A DNA stretch of 64,000 bases, taken from assembly GCA_958295805.1 (NCBI GenBank), contig OY282373.1:157001-221000 (forward strand). The letters run 5' to 3'. Under the pieces are notes generated by a model. It was not told the DNA's origin, did not search any database, and saw only the letters and a program-made list of their open reading frames with translations. Positions 61,506-64,000 of this stretch are shown here, in pieces. Positions within the stretch are counted from its first letter, which is position 1. Every line of letters starts with the position of its first letter. This DNA comes from an uncultured Nitrospirales bacterium (GTDB lineage Bacteria; Nitrospirota; Nitrospiria; Nitrospirales; UBA8639). The position numbers and the translations under genes were made by a program.

Positions 61506-63994
61506 GCGCCATTTGTCTCAGCCGTGGTGCCGGCACCGTTGGTTCCGTTGTCTTCTTCGGCGTCGGCACTCTCCGCAAGTTTGGCGACACTCACGACGCG
61601 GTCGGCGTCTTCCATGTCTATCAGCCGCACCCCTTGCGCATTGCGGCCGATGTCCCGGAGCGCGTCCACTTTGGTTCTGAGGATCTTGCCTTCGGCGGTC
61701 ATAATCATGATTTCATCGGATTCTTTGACTTGATGGAATGAGACGGCTAATCCGTTTTTGTCGGTGACTTTGATGCTGATGACCCCTCGGCCCCCGCGCC
61801 CTTGCGTGCGGTATTCGGTTGCCAACGTCCGTTTCCCGAATCCCCGTTCGGTCACGGTCAAAATCGAGGCGTCCACGTCCGGCTGGATGACGGCCATCCC
61901 GATGACGTGATTGGTTCCCGCCAAGCGCATGCCCCTGACCCCTCGGGCGGTACGGCCCACGGATCGGACGTCTTGTTCCCGAAACCGAATGACCAGTCCC
62001 GTTCGGGTCCCCAGGATGACGTCGCTTTGGCCGTTCGTGATTTCGACGCCGATGAGTTTATCCCCGCTTTCCAACGACAGCGCGATGATCCCGCCCTGCC
62101 GGGGATTGCCATACGCGGATAACGGCGTCTTCTTGATGTATCCCGTGCGGGTGGCCATCACGACGTAGGACGTATCGGAGAACTCTCGCACCGGCAGGGT
62201 CGCGGTTACCCGTTCTTCCGGCCCTAACGCCAGCAGGTTGACCATGGCCTTGCCTTTACTGGTTCGACCGGCTTCCGGGATTTCATGGACTTTGAGCCAA
62301 TAGACTTTTCCGGCGTCGGTAAAGAACAGGATGAAGTCGTGCGTGGAGGCGGTTAAGATGGTTTCGACGAAATCTTCGTCCTTCACGCCCATGCCGATCT
62401 TGCCTTTCCCGCCCCGGTGTTGCGCCCGGTAGTCGGAGACCGGACCGCGTTTAATGTAACCGACGTGGGAAATGCTGACCGCCATTTCTTCATCGGCGAT
62501 CAAGTCTTCCACGTTGATCTCCGCTTCTTGCGGAATGATCCGGGTGCGGCGGTCGTCTTGATAGGCGTCTTTGAGGTGGATCAACTCGTCTTTGATGATG
62601 CGTTTGACTAAATCCTCGGACCCGAGAATGGCTTGAAGTGAAGCGATTTTGGCCTGGAGTTCTTCGTACTCTTGAGAAAGTTTATGTTGTTCGAGTTGGG
62701 TCAATCGTTGAAGCCGCATGTCCAGGATCGCTTGCGCCTGCACGTCAGACAACGGAAAGCGTTGCGTGAGGTTGGTCTTCGCCTCATCGGGCGAGGCTGC
62801 TCGACGGATCAAGGCAATCACGTCGTCCAACTGCTCGATCGCGACTTTGAGGCCTTCTAAAACGTGAGCGCGTTCTTCGGCTTTCCGCAACTCATAGGCG
62901 GACCGCCGAATGACCACTTCTCGTCGATGCTCAAGAAAGGCCACCAAGATTTGTTTGAGGTTCAAAATCTCCGGCCGGTTATTTACGAGCGCGAGCATGA
63001 TGACCCCAAACGTATTTTGAAGCGAAGTGTGCTTATACAATTGATTCAGGATGACGGGCGCCATTTCGCCTCTTTTGAGTTCAATCACGACGCGGATGCC
63101 GTCCCGATCCGATTCATCTCGAATGTCGGCAATCCCTTCGACGCGTTTTTCATGAACCAGATCGGCGATCTTCTCAAGCAACTTGGCCTTGTTCACCTGG
63201 TAAGGAATTTCGGTGACGATGATGCTCTCCCGATCTCTTTTTTCATCCACTTCCACGTGGGTTTTGGCGCGGAGCGTCAAGAGGCCTCGCCCCGTTTCAT
63301 AGGCGTCTTTGATCCCTTGGGTTCCGTAAATGAAGCCGGCCGTCGGAAAATCGGGGCCCGGCAGACTCTCCATCAACTGCGCGATGGAGACATCCGGGTC
63401 GTCAAGGACGCGCAGCAACGCCGTGACGACTTCGCTAAGGTTGTGCGTGGGGATATTGGTCGCGTAGCCGACGGCGATGCCGCCGGCCCCGTTGATTAAG
63501 AGGTTGGGAACCTTGGCCGGTAGCACCAACGGCTCGACGTCCGATTCGTCATACGTGGGACCGAAATCAACGGTTTCACGATCGATATCCGCCAGCATTT
63601 CGCCGGCGAGTTTCATCAGCCGGGCTTCGGTATAGCGCATGGCCGCCGGCGGGTCGCCGTCCACTGAGCCATAATTCCCCTGACCGTCCACCAGGAGATA
63701 GCGCAAGTTGAAGTCCTGGGCCATGCGCACCAGCGTGTCATATATGGCGGAATCACCGTGCGGATGATAGTTGCCCATGATTTCGCCCACGATCTTGGCC
63801 GACTTCCGGTAGGCCCGGTTGTGCGCCAGGCCCATCTGGTTCATGCCGTACAAAATGCGCCGGTGCACGGGTTTCAACCCGTCACGCACGTCAGGCAAGG
63901 CGCGACCGACGATCACGCTCATGGCGTAATCCAGATACGACAAGCGCATCTCGTCTTCGATGGCGACTTGGGTTAAGCGGACGGCCTCAGGCAT
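61484..63994 (-). CDS. gyrA: DNA gyrase subunit A
   Basis: Breakage-reunion subunit of type IIA topoisomerase that introduces negative supercoils. The 836-residue protein has the winged-helix domain with [19 protein letters not shown] (Ser and Asp at the quinolone-determining positions, unchanged), the catalytic-tyrosine motif [17 protein letters not shown] near residue 120, and the GyrA box as [11 protein letters not shown]. The six-bladed C-terminal wheel follows. The stop is inside a palindromic repeat, so the terminal residues (NGAPSSPLP) are repeat-encoded. The start lies 6 nt from the window edge. Confidence 0.97.
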   Translation of the reverse strand: MPEAVRLTQVAIEDEMRLSYLDYAMSVIVGRALPDVRDGLKPVHRRILYGMNQMGLAHNRAYRKSAKIVGEIMGNYHPHGDSAIYDTLVRMAQDFNLRYLLVDGQGNYGSVDGDPPAAMRYTEARLMKLAGEMLADIDRETVDFGPTYDESDVEPLVLPAKVPNLLINGAGGIAVGYATNIPTHNLSEVVTALLRVLDDPDVSIAQLMESLPGPDFPTAGFIYGTQGIKDAYETGRGLLTLRAKTHVEVDEKRDRESIIVTEIPYQVNKAKLLEKIADLVHEKRVEGIADIRDESDRDGIRVVIELKRGEMAPVILNQLYKHTSLQNTFGVIMLALVNNRPEILNLKQILVAFLEHRREVVIRRSAYELRKAEERAHVLEGLKVAIEQLDDVIALIRRAASPDEAKTNLTQRFPLSDVQAQAILDMRLQRLTQLEQHKLSQEYEELQAKIASLQAILGSEDLVKRIIKDELIHLKDAYQDDRRTRIIPQEAEINVEDLIADEEMAVSISHVGYIKRGPVSDYRAQHRGGKGKIGMGVKDEDFVETILTASTHDFILFFTDAGKVYWLKVHEIPEAGRTSKGKAMVNLLALGPEERVTATLPVREFSDTSYVVMATRTGYIKKTPLSAYGNPRQGGIIALSLESGDKLIGVEITNGQSDVILGTRTGLVIRFREQDVRSVGRTARGVRGMRLAGTNHVIGMAVIQPDVDASILTVTERGFGKRTLATEYRTQGRGGRGVISIKVTDKNGLAVSFHQVKESDEIMIMTAEGKILRTKVDALRDIGRNAQGVRLIDMEDADRVVSVAKLAESADAEEDNGTNGAGTTAETNGAPSSPLP

Positions 63995-64000
63995 CGTGGG

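Overview
The window looks like chromosome of a Gram-negative, moderately GC-rich bacterium. It has LPS heptose activation (rfaE2), a periplasmic SurA/PpiC-type isomerase, and the usual thrS-infC-rpmI-rplT, mfd, smpB, engB and gyrA housekeeping genes. Gene content and order make a Nitrospirota-like organism my best guess, but this is only tentative. PheS and PheT are both of the archaeal/eukaryotic type, which is unusual in bacteria. Several families of short palindromic repeats lie between genes and also, in frame, inside genes.

Layout. (1) 108-1529: a CRISPR array of 22 identical 36-bp repeats and 21 spacers of 30 bp, type II-C-like, with no cas genes in view. (2) 1.6-13.1 kb: a plus-strand housekeeping run behind a consensus sigma70-type promoter (gpsA, larB, larC, pdxA, rsmB, rpe, pheS, pheT). 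A 194-bp tandem repeat separates pheS from pheT. (3) 13.2-18.6 kb: an accessory patch with a NotI-like restriction-modification pair, two small linked genes, an SRAP protein and a HigBA toxin-antitoxin pair. (4) 18.7-22.0 kb: rplT, rpmI, infC, thrS and tRNA-Val on the minus strand. (5) 22.4-26.3 kb: an MBL hydrolase, a GHKL/STAS-type protein and a solute:sodium symporter.

(6) 26.6-50.3 kb: a large minus-strand defence island. Its likely backbone is an SNF2-type helicase with a C-terminal DUF3883-like domain, a DUF1156 DNA methylase and a DUF499 ATPase. Nested between them are four ABC/OLD-like ATPases, each followed by a small nuclease-like partner (three TOPRIM/DUF4276-like, one PIN). The island also holds an AlbA_2/Schlafen-type protein, a HEPN (ApeA-like) protein, a DUF433/DUF2283 pair and an upstream Sll1717-like ATPase. 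Several scars lie inside it: a second, truncated methylase start, an orphan antitoxin, a fused vapB/vapC scar and a gene remnant. Tight spacing and 4-nt overlaps suggest much of it is co-transcribed. This locus is the best candidate for an undescribed composite system.

(7) 50.3-64 kb: a DASS transporter, rfaE2, mfd, a SurA-like protein, engB, smpB, a DUF721 gene, a cluster of type II toxin-antitoxin genes, and gyrA running off towards the right edge.

All functions are inferred by reading sequence and recalled family knowledge; no database search was run.
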